DNA of 64,000 nt. Source: Clostridioides difficile_D. GTDB taxonomy: Bacteria > Bacillota > Clostridia > Peptostreptococcales > Peptostreptococcaceae. The notes beneath the pieces were generated by a model. It saw only the letters and a list, made by a program, of their open reading frames with translations, was not told the DNA's origin and did no database searches. Below are positions 37,771 through 47,665 of the stretch, in pieces; position 1 is the stretch's first letter; the number at the start of each line of letters is the position of its first letter. The stretch spans positions 372,001-436,000 of the forward strand of contig OX244046.1 in NCBI GenBank assembly GCA_945861085.1, written 5' to 3'. The translations under genes and the position numbers were made by a program.

Positions 37771-40035
37771 ATGAATTTAGATACATTAAATCCTGCTCAA
37801 AGAGAAGCAGTAGAAAAAACTGAAGGTCCAGTACTTATACTGGCTGGTGCTGGTTCAGGTAAAACTAAGGTATTAACAACAAGAATAGCATACCTTATAG
37901 AAGATAAAGGTGTACAAGCACCAAATATATTAGCTATAACATTTACAAATAAAGCTGCAAATGAAATGAGAGAGAGAGTTGAGCAAAACATAGGTCCTGA
38001 AACTAAGGACATGTGGATAAGTACATTCCATTCTTGTTGTGTTCGTATACTCAGAAAAGATATAAATAAGATTGGTTACAATAGGAGTTTTGTAATTTAT
38101 GATTCTGCAGACCAAGTTACATTGGTTAAAGACTGTCTTAAAGAATTAAATTTAAGTGATAAGGTATTTGAACCAAAAGCAGTTATAAGCGCCATTTCAG
38201 GAGCAAAAGATAAGCTTTATACTCCAAAACAGTTTAAAGATATCAACATGGCAGATAATAGAATGGTTAAGATTGCAGATATTTATGCTCTATATCAAGA
38301 CCGTCTAAAAAGAAATAGTGCACTTGATTTTGATGATTTAATACTTAAAACGGTAGAACTTTTCAAAGCTAATGATGAAGTATTAGCGTATTACAGAAGT
38401 AGGTTTAGATACATAATGGTAGATGAGTACCAAGATACAAGTAAAGCTCAATATGAATTGATAAAATTATTAGCGAGAGAACATCAAAATATTTGTGTTG
38501 TTGGAGATGATGACCAAAGTATTTATGGATGGAGAGGCGCAGATATAAGAAATATACTTGAATTTGAAAAAGATTATGATAATGTACATGTTGTAAAGTT
38601 GGAACAAAATTATAGGTCTACACAAGTTATATTGGATGCAGCCAATAAAGTCATATCTAATAATATAGAAAGAAAAAGAAAAAAGCTTTGGAGTGAAAAA
38701 AAAGAAGGAGAGCTTATAAAGATACAATTAACTGGTAGCGAAATAGAGGAGGCTGATTTCATTGCTGACTCAATTGCACAAATAGCTAGAAAAGAGAATA
38801 GACCTTATAAGGATTTTGCAGTACTTTATAGAGCAAATGCACAAGCAAGACCTGTAGAAGATGCTTTAAATAGAAGTCAAATTCCATACAATATATATGG
38901 TGGTACGAAATTCTATGAGAGAAAAGAAATAAAGGATTTATTGGCGTATTTAAGAGTTATTCAAAACCCTCAGGATGATATATCTATAAAAAGAATTATA
39001 AATGTTCCTAGAAGAGGTATAGGGCTTAGAACTATAGAAAAAATTGAAGACAGAGCTAATTTAAAACAAGAGAGTATATATTCAGTATTAATTGACATAG
39101 AAACAAATTCAGACATATCTACTAAGGCAAGAGCAAGTATAAGTGGATTTGTTGATATTATAGGTACTCTTAGAACTATAAAAGAAGTTTATCCCGTTAG
39201 TAAGTTAATAGAAAAAGTTTTGGATACTACAGGATATATGGATGAACTTGTAGAGATAAGAAACAAAAATGAAAAAGATTTGACTGGTAAAGGTGAGGAA
39301 GCTCAAGATAGAATTGATAATTTAAGAGAATTTATTTCTATAGCACTAGAGTTTGAAAGTAGTAGTGATGATACTTATGAAAATAAAGATTTAGAAACAT
39401 TCTTAACTAGTATAGCACTTACATCTGAATCAAATGATGAAGAAGATAATGATAGGGTTTCGCTTATGACAATTCATACATCTAAAGGGCTAGAATTCCC
39501 GGTTGTGTTCTTAACAGGTATGGAAGAAGGATTATTCCCTATATCAAGAGCTATAAAATCTATGAGTGATTCACAAATAGAAGAAGAGAGAAGACTTTGT
39601 TATGTTGGTATAACTAGAGCTAAAGAAGAACTATATATGTCATTGACGGAGAAGAGAACATTATATGGTAAAACAAATGTTGCAATAGCTTCAAGATTTA
39701 TGGAGGAATTGCCAGAAGAATGTATAGAACGATTGTACAAAGTAAAAAAAGAGTTGAGTTATTCTAAAGCAAATTATAATATGTTAGATAAATATACTAA
39801 AAAGTATATGAATACTATAAGTAAATCTAAGGTTGCAGATAAAGTTAATGCTACAATAAAAGATTCTAATAAAGAAACTAATCCAGATGATATAAAACTT
39901 GGTTCTAAAGTACATCATCCTAAGTTTGGGGTTGGGACAGTAGTTTCTATAATTGGTACAGATGTTACTATAGCTTTTGACCAACAGGGAATTAAAAAAA
40001 TAAATAAAGAATATACAACACTAAATATTTTATAA
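37771..40035 (+). CDS. pcrA: ATP-dependent DNA helicase PcrA/UvrD
   Basis: A 754-aa SF1A helicase. Motifs in order: Q-motif LNPAQREAVEKTEGP, Walker A GAGSGKT, TFTNKAANEMRERV (Ia), VDEYQDTS (II), GDDDQSIYGWRGAD (III), EQNYRS (IV), LMTIHTSKGLEFPVVF (V) and YVGITRAKEEL (VI). The C-terminal tail (LGSKVHHPKFGVGTVV, a Tudor-like RNA polymerase-binding region) fits PcrA. It unwinds DNA in repair and in clearing replication-transcription conflicts. The ATG at 37771 follows AGGAGGAG; an in-frame upstream ATG at 37747 has no site. Confidence 0.95.
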   Translation: MNLDTLNPAQREAVEKTEGPVLILAGAGSGKTKVLTTRIAYLIEDKGVQAPNILAITFTNKAANEMRERVEQNIGPETKDMWISTFHSCCVRILRKDINKIGYNRSFVIYDSADQVTLVKDCLKELNLSDKVFEPKAVISAISGAKDKLYTPKQFKDINMADNRMVKIADIYALYQDRLKRNSALDFDDLILKTVELFKANDEVLAYYRSRFRYIMVDEYQDTSKAQYELIKLLAREHQNICVVGDDDQSIYGWRGADIRNILEFEKDYDNVHVVKLEQNYRSTQVILDAANKVISNNIERKRKKLWSEKKEGELIKIQLTGSEIEEADFIADSIAQIARKENRPYKDFAVLYRANAQARPVEDALNRSQIPYNIYGGTKFYERKEIKDLLAYLRVIQNPQDDISIKRIINVPRRGIGLRTIEKIEDRANLKQESIYSVLIDIETNSDISTKARASISGFVDIIGTLRTIKEVYPVSKLIEKVLDTTGYMDELVEIRNKNEKDLTGKGEEAQDRIDNLREFISIALEFESSSDDTYENKDLETFLTSIALTSESNDEEDNDRVSLMTIHTSKGLEFPVVFLTGMEEGLFPISRAIKSMSDSQIEEERRLCYVGITRAKEELYMSLTEKRTLYGKTNVAIASRFMEELPEECIERLYKVKKELSYSKANYNMLDKYTKKYMNTISKSKVADKVNATIKDSNKETNPDDIKLGSKVHHPKFGVGTVVSIIGTDVTIAFDQQGIKKINKEYTTLNIL

Positions 40036-40051
40036 TGGAGGTAAACGAGGA

Positions 40052-41350
40052 ATGGATAGTATAAACTTTGCTAAAAACCTGATAGACTTCATATATGATA
40101 GTCCATCATCTTTTCATGCAGTTGATAGTGCTAAGGAAATCTTAGATAAAAATGGATTTGAAGAATTGGTTTTGAATCAGAGATGGAATCTAAAAGTTGG
40201 TGGAAAATATTATGTTACTAAAAATTTATCTGCCATGGTAGCCTTTGTAGTAAATTCAGAAAATATAGAAAGAGATGGGTTTAGAATAATAGGTTCTCAT
40301 TCAGATTCTCCTACATTTAGTATTAAACCAAACGCAGAAATAGAAGCTGAAAAATCTTATTTGAAGTTGAATACAGAGTGTTATGGAGGAGCGATATTGA
40401 GTACATGGCTGGATAGACCTCTTGGAATAGCTGGTAGAGTAGTTTTAAAAGGTGATACTATATTAAAACCAAACGAAAGACTTATAGATTTTAAAAAGCC
40501 AATTTGTATAATACCGAATTTAGCAATACATTTAAATAGAAGTATAAATGATAGTCATTCCTATAACAAACAGAAAGATATGTTGCCTTTAGTTGGCCTG
40601 TTAAATGATACATTAGAAAAAGATAATTTTCTTTTAAAACAAATAGCATCTAATTTAGATGTAAATGTGGAAGATATTATAGATTTTGATTTATTTTTAT
40701 ATGAATTTGAAAAAGGAAGTTTAATAGGAGCTAATGATGAATTTATATCTATTGGAAGACAAGATAATCTTGCAATGGTACATGCTAGTTTGAATGCTCT
40801 TGTTAATACTAAAGGGCAAAATGGTGTAAATGTAATAGCTGTATTTGATAATGAAGAAGTTGGTAGTTCTACTAAACAAGGTGCAGATTCAAACATGTTG
40901 TTAAATATATTAGAGAGAATCTGTCTATCAATGGGTAAGGATAGAGAGGGATTCTTTGAGTCTATTTATTCATCTTTTATGATATCTTCGGATTTAGCTC
41001 ATGCCATCCATCCAAACGTTCCAGAAAAACACGACCCAACTAATAAACCAATTATGGGAAAAGGTCCAGTTATAAAGATAAATGCTAGTCAGGCATACAC
41101 TAGTGATGGATATTCTATAGCTGTTTATAAAAATATATGTAGAGAAGCTAGTGTTGAGTATCAAGAATTTGTTAATAGGTCAGATGAAAGAGGTGGAAGT
41201 ACTATAGGTCCAATATCTTCTACTCATATAGATATACCATCTGTGGATGTGGGAAGTCCAATTTTAGCAATGCACTCTATAAGAGAATTAGGAAATGTTG
41301 AGGACCATTATAGTATATATAAAACATTCAGTAAGTTTTTTGAAATATAA
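40052..41350 (+). CDS. M18-family aminopeptidase
   Basis: A 432-aa zinc aminopeptidase of the aspartyl aminopeptidase (M18) family. Family blocks seen are SPSSFHAVDSAKEIL, the metal-site regions GSHSDSPTFSIKPN and VFDNEEVGSSTKQGA (Glu pair), FMISSDLAHAIHPN and the C-terminal PISSTHIDIPSVDVGSPILAMHSIRE (metal ligand region). It removes N-terminal acidic or neutral residues from peptides in the cytoplasm. Strong ribosome binding site (GGAGG). It begins 16 nt after pcrA, probably co-transcribed. Confidence 0.9.
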   Translation: MDSINFAKNLIDFIYDSPSSFHAVDSAKEILDKNGFEELVLNQRWNLKVGGKYYVTKNLSAMVAFVVNSENIERDGFRIIGSHSDSPTFSIKPNAEIEAEKSYLKLNTECYGGAILSTWLDRPLGIAGRVVLKGDTILKPNERLIDFKKPICIIPNLAIHLNRSINDSHSYNKQKDMLPLVGLLNDTLEKDNFLLKQIASNLDVNVEDIIDFDLFLYEFEKGSLIGANDEFISIGRQDNLAMVHASLNALVNTKGQNGVNVIAVFDNEEVGSSTKQGADSNMLLNILERICLSMGKDREGFFESIYSSFMISSDLAHAIHPNVPEKHDPTNKPIMGKGPVIKINASQAYTSDGYSIAVYKNICREASVEYQEFVNRSDERGGSTIGPISSTHIDIPSVDVGSPILAMHSIRELGNVEDHYSIYKTFSKFFEI

Positions 41351-41380
41351 ATATAAGATAAACAATTTGGAGATGAGACT

Positions 41381-42133
41381 ATGAAATTAGGATTATGCTT
41401 AGAAGGTGGAGGAGCAAAAGGGGCTTATCAAGCAGGAGTAGTTAAAGCCTTGTATGATGGAGGAATAAATAAATTTTATTCGATTTCAGGGACATCAATA
41501 GGAGCAATAAATGGATATTATTTATACACAGGCAATGTTGATAACTTGGAGAAAATGTGGACAAATATAAAAGATATCCAGAATGGAAATGTGAAAATAG
41601 TAAATAATACTGTGGATAATTCTCCTGCTATAGACAATTTAAGGGAACTAGATGATAGTAAAGTTGAAGAAATGAACTTTTATGTTAATTATGTTGAAGT
41701 TGATAATAAGGTAGTATCAGAAAAGATTGTTGATGTATCAAAAATATCTCGTAATGAAGCAATTGCAAGTATTTCATACAGTGGGTTGTTACCATCAAAT
41801 CCAAATGCTACCCTTAGTTTTAAAGAACAATTTGTGAAGGATGTTCAAGAAGGAATTTATGATGGTTTCAAATTAGATGGAGGTCTAATTAGGAGTGCAT
41901 TAATTGAACCACTAATTGGGGATAATGTGGATAAAATTATTTTAATATCCACAAAATATAATTATGAGTTACCAGATGATATCAAAAAAATATATGATGA
42001 AAATAGAATCATCGTGGTTAGACCTAATACTCAGTTTGCACCTAAAGATACCCTTAATTTTGATGATGAATTTTGTAAAACTATTTATCATGAAGGATAT
42101 GAAATAGGAAAAAATATACTTGATAGACTTTAA
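41381..42133 (+). CDS. Patatin-like phospholipase
   Basis: A 250-aa serine lipase of the patatin/RssA type. It has the oxyanion-hole motif LEGGGAKGAYQAGV, the nucleophile elbow GTSIGAING (Ser) and the catalytic dyad Asp in DGGLIRS. Together these predict acyl hydrolase activity on membrane lipids. There is no signal peptide, so it is probably cytoplasmic. The ATG follows GGAGATGAG; the gene lies 30 nt after the M18 peptidase. Confidence 0.88.
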   Translation: MKLGLCLEGGGAKGAYQAGVVKALYDGGINKFYSISGTSIGAINGYYLYTGNVDNLEKMWTNIKDIQNGNVKIVNNTVDNSPAIDNLRELDDSKVEEMNFYVNYVEVDNKVVSEKIVDVSKISRNEAIASISYSGLLPSNPNATLSFKEQFVKDVQEGIYDGFKLDGGLIRSALIEPLIGDNVDKIILISTKYNYELPDDIKKIYDENRIIVVRPNTQFAPKDTLNFDDEFCKTIYHEGYEIGKNILDRL

Positions 42134-42197
42134 ATTAGAGTATAATATAATAAATGTAATTATGTAATTTAACTAATGAAAAGGAAGGTAATAAATT

Positions 42198-42722
42198 ATG
42201 GAAAATAAAAATCCTATAGTAACTATAGAAATGGAAAATGGAAAAGAAATTAAAATTGAGTTATATCCAAATATAGCACCAAATACAGTTAAAAACTTTG
42301 TATCATTAGTAAATGAAGGATATTATAATGGAATAATCTTTCATAGAGTAATACCAGGATTTATGATACAAGGAGGATGCCCAAATGGTACAGGAATGGG
42401 GGGGCCAGGTCACTCTATAAAAGGTGAATTTAGTGGTAATGGATTTACTAACAATCTAAAACACGAAAGAGGAGTTATATCAATGGCTAGAACTATGGCA
42501 CCTAATTCAGCCGGTTCTCAATTTTTCATAATGCATAAAAATTCACCACATTTAGATGGCCAATATGCAGGTTTTGGTAGAGTAATAGAAGGTATGGATA
42601 CAGTTGATGAAATAGCATCAGTTAGAACGGACGCAGCTGATAAGCCACAGACTCCACAAATTATGAAATCTGTTACTGTAGAAACTTTTGGAATAGACTA
42701 CTCAGATGTAGAAAAAAACTAA
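42198..42722 (+). CDS. ppiB: Cyclophilin-type peptidyl-prolyl isomerase
   Basis: A 174-aa cyclophilin. Motifs: FHRVIPGFMIQGGCPNGTG, HERGVISMARTMAPNSAGSQFFI, and the pocket around LDGQYAGFGRVIEGMD. The active-site Arg (FHRVI) and the Gln/Phe pair (SQFFI) are present. No signal peptide, so it acts in the cytoplasm on protein folding. Start supported by AAGGAAGG. Confidence 0.93.
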   Translation: MENKNPIVTIEMENGKEIKIELYPNIAPNTVKNFVSLVNEGYYNGIIFHRVIPGFMIQGGCPNGTGMGGPGHSIKGEFSGNGFTNNLKHERGVISMARTMAPNSAGSQFFIMHKNSPHLDGQYAGFGRVIEGMDTVDEIASVRTDAADKPQTPQIMKSVTVETFGIDYSDVEKN

Positions 42723-42786
42723 AACATATATAAAACTAGGTTAAGTTATAAATAAAAGTTAAAAATATATGTTGTTTAATGAAGAT

Positions 42787-42834
42787 AAAGTGAAATGTTG
42801 TTATGTCTTTAGACAAATACATTTCACTTTTTTA
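42787..42834 (+). terminator. Terminator of the ppiB transcript
   Basis: AAAGTGAAATGT pairs with ACATTTCACTTT; an inner hairpin TGTC-TTTA-GACA lies inside the loop. T-rich sequence follows. Confidence 0.75.
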
Positions 42835-43084
42835 TTTGTTTTGCATGAGGGAAAATTATATATTATAGAATTTTAATTGAAAAATAAAGTTTGATTAAAA
42901 AAATTTTACTATGATTGTTTATATTTAAGTTTTGATATAATAATATATTAAATAAATAGATAAGATATGTGGAAAACACTTATTTCAGTATTTTTTGAAT
43001 TTATTTTATTTACTTTAATTAAGAAAAACAAGTTTTTTTGTAATTTTTATTTACAAAAAAACATTGTTATGGTAATATCTTCTA

Positions 43085-43285
43085 TTTACAATTTCATAAC
43101 TTTGGTTTACAATAATAGAGACAATAAATCCTAAAAAACATAAGAAGAAAAAAGTGCTTAATATTTGAGAGAGACTGGTTTAGTTTACACCAGCTAGGCC
43201 AGTCAAGGAATAATTTAAAGTGTAATATATAATAATGAAAGAGAACATACTATTAGAATTTTCTAATAGTATGTTCTTTTTTTGT
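43085..43285 (+). ncRNA. Candidate small RNA upstream of bclA1
   Basis: Two promoter-like elements occur: TTTACA (43050-43055)-17 nt-TAATAT, and TTTACA (43085-43090)-17 nt-TACAAT (43108-43113). They are followed by a hairpin GACTGG/CCAGTC (43173-43204) and a perfect 17-bp stem (43242-43277) with a T-run. There is no ORF with a ribosome binding site. The resulting RNA would be about 165-200 nt. Confidence 0.4.
43242..43284 (+). terminator. Strong terminator in the ppiB-bclA1 gap
   Basis: AGAACATACTATTAGAA pairs perfectly with TTCTAATAGTATGTTCT and is followed by seven to eight T. Confidence 0.85.
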
Positions 43286-43341
43286 ATAAATTAGTATTAT
43301 TATATAAAAATTTAAGACAGTATATTTATAGTTCTGATGTA

Positions 43342-43368
43342 ACTAAGTATGTATTTTAACATAGTATA
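43342..43368 (+). promoter_or_regulatory. Sigma-K-like promoter of bclA1
   Basis: AC (43342-43343), a 16-nt spacer and CATAGTATA (43360-43368) match the Sigma-K consensus (AC, then CATANNNTA). bclA genes are expressed late in sporulation in the mother cell, which agrees. Confidence 0.6.
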
Positions 43369-43396
43369 ATATAGACCCAAAATGGAGGGATTATAA

Positions 43397-44956
43397 ATGA
43401 GAAATATTATACTTTATTTAAATGATGATACTTTTATATCAAAAAAATATCCAGATAAAAACTTTAGCCTTTTAGAATATTGCTTGATAGGAACTAAATG
43501 TTTAAATACTTTTGTAGAAGAAAAGCTAATTACTTTTTTTAAAGTGAGAATACCAGATATATTAAAAGACAAAAATATATTAAAGGCAGAGTTATTTATT
43601 CATATTAATTCAGATAAGAATTGCATTTTTAATGAAAAAGTAGATATTGAAGTGAAAAGAATAAGTGAATATTATAATTCTAGAATTATATCATGGAATG
43701 ATAAATTGCCTATGGAAAATGTAGGTGGATATTTACCAATTAGTATAAGTGATACATCTAATTATATCTGTTTAAATATTACAGGTGTTGTAAAAGCATG
43801 GGCAGTAGGGAAGTATCCTAATCATGGGTTAGCTTTATCTTTAAATTATCCTTATCAGATTCTTGAATTTACATCTAGTAGAGGTTATAACAAACCATAT
43901 ATACTTGTAACATTTGAAGATAGAAATAAAGAGAATTGTTATCCTAAATGTGGGTGTCCTCCAATTAGAATTACAGGCCCAACAGGGCCAACTGGAAATA
44001 CAGGTCCAAGAGGAGAGAAAGGTTCAACAGGAGCAACGGGTCCAACTGGAGAGATAGGCCCAATGGGAGCAACAGGAAGTACAGGAGCAACAGGAGAAAT
44101 AGGACCAACGGGAGCAACGGGTCCAACAGGGGCAACAGGAGAGATAGGTCCAACGGGTTCAACGGGAGCAACAGGGAGTACAGGAGCAACAGGAGAGATA
44201 GGACCAACGGGAGTAACAGGAAGTATAGGGGCAACTGGAGAGATAGGACCAACGGGTTCAACGGGTCCAACAGGGGCAACTGGAGAGATAGGACCAACGG
44301 GAGCAACGGGTCCAACAGGGGCAACAGGAGAAAGAGGACCAACGGGAGCAACGGGTCCAACTGGAGCAACAGGAGAAAGAGGTCCAATGGGAGCAACAGG
44401 AGCAACAGGAGCAACTGGAGAAAGAGGTCCAATGGGAGTAACAGGACCAACAGGAGCAACTGGAGAAATAGGACCAACGGGAGCAACGGGTCCAACAGGA
44501 GCAACAGGAAATTCCTCTCAGCCAGTTGCTAACTTTCTTGTAAATGCACCATCTGCACAAATACTAGATAATGGAGAAGCTATAACAGGTTGGCAACCAA
44601 CAATAGGAAATAGTTCAAGTATAACAGTAGATGCAAATGGTACATTTACAGTACAGGAAAATGGTGTATATTATATATCAGTTTCAGTAGCATTGGAACC
44701 AGGCTCATCAAGCACAAATCAATATTCTTTCTCTATGCTATTTCCAATTTTAGGAGGGAAAGACTTAGCAGGTCTTACTACTGAGCCAGGAGGTGGAGGA
44801 GTAATTTCTGGATATTTCGCTGGTTTTTTATTTGGTGGAACTACCTTCACTATAAATAATTTTTCATCTACAACAGTAGGAATACGAAATGGGCAAACAG
44901 CAGGAACTGCGGCTACTTTGACAATATTTAGAATAGCTGATACTATTATGACTTAA
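43397..44956 (+). CDS. bclA1: Collagen-like exosporium glycoprotein BclA1
   Basis: A 519-aa protein of three parts. Residues 1-192 form a folded N-terminal region (MRNIILYLNDDTFISKKYPDK). Residues about 193-371 are roughly 60 Gly-X-Thr/Ile/Arg triplets (GPTGATGEIG), a collagen-like rod rich in Thr that is normally O-glycosylated. Residues 372-519 are a BclA-type C-terminal trimerisation-like domain (PVANFLVNAPSAQ...). It lies on the spore surface. Strains vary in triplet number, and some carry truncated bclA1; this copy looks intact. Ribosome binding site GGAGGG. Leu-rich frames on the other strand are shadows. Confidence 0.92.
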   Translation: MRNIILYLNDDTFISKKYPDKNFSLLEYCLIGTKCLNTFVEEKLITFFKVRIPDILKDKNILKAELFIHINSDKNCIFNEKVDIEVKRISEYYNSRIISWNDKLPMENVGGYLPISISDTSNYICLNITGVVKAWAVGKYPNHGLALSLNYPYQILEFTSSRGYNKPYILVTFEDRNKENCYPKCGCPPIRITGPTGPTGNTGPRGEKGSTGATGPTGEIGPMGATGSTGATGEIGPTGATGPTGATGEIGPTGSTGATGSTGATGEIGPTGVTGSIGATGEIGPTGSTGPTGATGEIGPTGATGPTGATGERGPTGATGPTGATGERGPMGATGATGATGERGPMGVTGPTGATGEIGPTGATGPTGATGNSSQPVANFLVNAPSAQILDNGEAITGWQPTIGNSSSITVDANGTFTVQENGVYYISVSVALEPGSSSTNQYSFSMLFPILGGKDLAGLTTEPGGGGVISGYFAGFLFGGTTFTINNFSSTTVGIRNGQTAGTAATLTIFRIADTIMT

Positions 44957-45132
44957 AATATATCTAAAATAATCTTAAAAACTATTTAGATTTTATCTGA
45001 ATAACAGAAGTATTTTTTATGTATTGAATTTTACTTGTTTTAGAATAAAAAGAACAATAATAATAGGATATATTCACAAAACTTTTAGCATTATGGATTT
45101 TTATTTAGCTTTAATATCAATATATGTATAAT

Positions 45133-45174
45133 AAAAAAACTGTCTCAAATATAGATTTGAAACAGTTTTTTTGT
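45133..45174. terminator. Bidirectional terminator
   Basis: AAAAAACTGT...TCAAAT pairs with ATTTGA...ACAGTTTTTT, with T-runs on both strands. It separates bclA1 from the convergent pyrophosphatase gene. Confidence 0.8.
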
Positions 45175-45188
45175 TTAAAGATTTTATA

Positions 45189-46787
45189 TTATTTAAAGTT
45201 TTTGATTGCAGTAGTTAAATTAGGCACTAATTGTTTTTTTCTTGATACAACACCTGGTGCAAATGTACCTTGAACACCTTCAACACCAAATGCATTAGCA
45301 ATTAATCTATCTTCTGCTTTATAGATTAAATAAGAACCTTCTTTGATTATATCTGTAACTGCAAGAACTAATTTATCATAATCAGTTGAATTTATATAAG
45401 ATAAAAACTCATCTTTTTTAGCAAATATAGAGTCTATGTCTAAAGTAAACACTTGTCCAATACCAACTCTGTGTCCACTCATATTAAACTCTTTAAAATC
45501 CATATTTACTATTTCTTCTATAGTATATTCATCTAGAGAAGTACCACATTTAAACATGTTCATGGCATATTTTTCCATGTCTACTTTCGCTATTTTACTT
45601 AATTCTTCACAAGCTTTTTTATCCATGTCAGTTGTTGTTGGAGATTTAAATAATAATGTATCTGATAATATAGCAGATAAAAGAAGACCAGCTATTTCAT
45701 AAGGTATTTCAACATTATTTTCTTTGTACATTTGATAAATTATAGTACTGTTGCATCCAACAGGCATAACTCTAAATGACATAGGAACGTCAGTAGAAAT
45801 ACCACCAAGTTTATGATGGTCAACTATTTCAACTATATTTGCTTGTTCAATTCCATCAGCACTTTGAGCATATTCATTGTGGTCAACTAAAACGACGTTC
45901 TTTTTAGTTGGGTTTAATAGATGACCTTTTGAAACTAACCCTAAAAACTTGTTATCATCATCTAATATAGGATAAGATCTGAAGTTAGTCTCTAGCATAA
46001 TTTCTTTTATTTCATCCATATAATCATCTTCTTTGAATGTAATTAGATTTTCTGTGGCTTCTATAGAGTCTAAGAAACTACATTGATTTATTACATTAGA
46101 AGTTTTATAGTTATCACTTTCAACAGAAACAACAGACACTCCATTCATTTTAGCAAGAGCTAGCAAATCTTTTGAAATCTCTGTATGATTAGTAAGTATT
46201 AAAAGTTTAACTTTTGTATCAATAGCATATTCAATACTATCATATCTATCACCAACAATAGCTATGTCTCCTTCTTTTAAAGTCTCTATTAGAGTTTCCA
46301 TTCCAAATGATAAAGTAACTACTCTACCTTTTACATCTTCACCACAATCTACAAGTATAGTACCATTAAGGTTTTTACAAATATTTGATAATGATGTGTG
46401 TATAGTTGTAAAGTGTTGATGAAGTAGGTTTTTAGCTATTTCTTTCATAGTAATGATACCAGCAAAAGTTCCATCATCATAAGTTACAGGTAGCGTTTTA
46501 ACATTTTTTTCATCCATAAGATTATAAGCTTCTAATATAGATGAAGTTGGAGTCAAAGGTACTACTTTATCATAATTTAAATCTCTAACTTGTATTCTAA
46601 CATTATCTAAAATTTCAGGTGCATCTACCTTAAAGTAATCTAAGGCATATTTAGCTTCTTTTCTGATATCTCCTAAAGCATAAGCTGTTGCTTTTATTCC
46701 TAGTTTGTTTTTTAAATGTGCTAATGAAATTGCAGAACATATTGAATCTGTATCTGGATTTTTATGTCCGAAAACTAATAAACTCAT
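45189..46787 (-). CDS. ppaC: Manganese-dependent inorganic pyrophosphatase with CBS/DRTGG insert
   Basis: A 532-aa family II (DHH) pyrophosphatase. The catalytic part has GHKNPDTDSICSAIS (N-terminus), VDHNEYAQ and EIVDHHKLGG; a DHHA2 domain is at the C-terminus with SRKKQLVP. Between the first and second DHH motifs lie two CBS domains (about 70-125 and 240-300) with a DRTGG domain between them. Such enzymes are allosterically controlled by adenine nucleotides or diadenosine polyphosphates. It hydrolyses pyrophosphate in the cytoplasm. Ribosome binding site AAAGGAG. Confidence 0.92.
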   Translation of the reverse strand: MSLLVFGHKNPDTDSICSAISLAHLKNKLGIKATAYALGDIRKEAKYALDYFKVDAPEILDNVRIQVRDLNYDKVVPLTPTSSILEAYNLMDEKNVKTLPVTYDDGTFAGIITMKEIAKNLLHQHFTTIHTSLSNICKNLNGTILVDCGEDVKGRVVTLSFGMETLIETLKEGDIAIVGDRYDSIEYAIDTKVKLLILTNHTEISKDLLALAKMNGVSVVSVESDNYKTSNVINQCSFLDSIEATENLITFKEDDYMDEIKEIMLETNFRSYPILDDDNKFLGLVSKGHLLNPTKKNVVLVDHNEYAQSADGIEQANIVEIVDHHKLGGISTDVPMSFRVMPVGCNSTIIYQMYKENNVEIPYEIAGLLLSAILSDTLLFKSPTTTDMDKKACEELSKIAKVDMEKYAMNMFKCGTSLDEYTIEEIVNMDFKEFNMSGHRVGIGQVFTLDIDSIFAKKDEFLSYINSTDYDKLVLAVTDIIKEGSYLIYKAEDRLIANAFGVEGVQGTFAPGVVSRKKQLVPNLTTAIKNFK

Positions 46788-47665
46788 TTTAATACTCCTT
46801 TCAAAACTTGAATATAAATAATAATTGATAAAAATATTATATCAAAAGGTAGTGAGTATTTGTTGTAAAAAGAAAAAAATTTAGTGAAAAAATATTATAT
46901 AAAATTTATTTCTTACATAAATACTACAAATTTAATATAAAAATCATTATTATATATATTTTTTACCCAATTAAATATCCAATTAAATTTACTTTTATTT
47001 GAAATAAATTGATTAAATATACCTGCGAAAAAATTAATTAATACGATAATAAACTAAAAATTTATAAATATTTTATGCTGTAAAATTTTTTATATATGTA
47101 TTATAAGTAAAAAATTAACGAGCTTAATATAAAAATTATTTATCTATATGAAAAGCATAATTATTGTATAGTGATTTAAAAATAGCTTATAGAAATGAGA
47201 ATAATTTTAGTTTATATATTTTTTAAAACTACATAGTTATTATAAAAAGAAAAATTGCATATAAATCAAAAATAAGTGGTATTTTATAAAAATACGACAA
47301 AAATTTTATGAACTATTTGTATAAATAATATGTAAATAACATATAAAATTCAATAAGAAAAAAAAAGAAAGATATAAATTATCATTTTAGTATTTTATTT
47401 AGTCAAAGTAAATTATTTAAATGAAATATATCTCATTCAGATAAAAAAATTTAATAAAAGTAAAAAAAATAATATATTTGTTAAAAAATAAATTGACAAA
47501 ATATTCGGAAAAAAACTTCTTGACCTAAGAGAGTAAAGTAAATAAAATCTAAGGTATAGAGATGAAATCTATAAAATTATTTTAAGTAATATGTTAAAAA
47601 TATAGATGATGCATTTAAGATTTATAAAAAAATGAGATGCATAATTATTCAGGGAGGTTTTTAGT
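46788..47665 (+). promoter_or_regulatory. Long upstream region of adhE, with likely promoter
   Basis: An 878-nt very AT-rich gap without a gene. The best promoter is TTGACC (47520-47525), a 17-nt spacer and TAAAAT (47543-47548), about 110 nt before adhE. TTGACA (47493-47498) lies upstream. A single Rex-like half site TTGTTAA is at 47478-47484; I do not see a full Rex palindrome. Confidence 0.45.

Noticed and set aside
43971..44560. Leu- or Cys/Ser-rich frames opposite bclA1
   Set aside because: They are the complement of the GGA/ACA-rich collagen repeats.
47478..47498. Rex-binding site before adhE
   Set aside because: Only one half site TTGTTAA is present; the second half does not fit.
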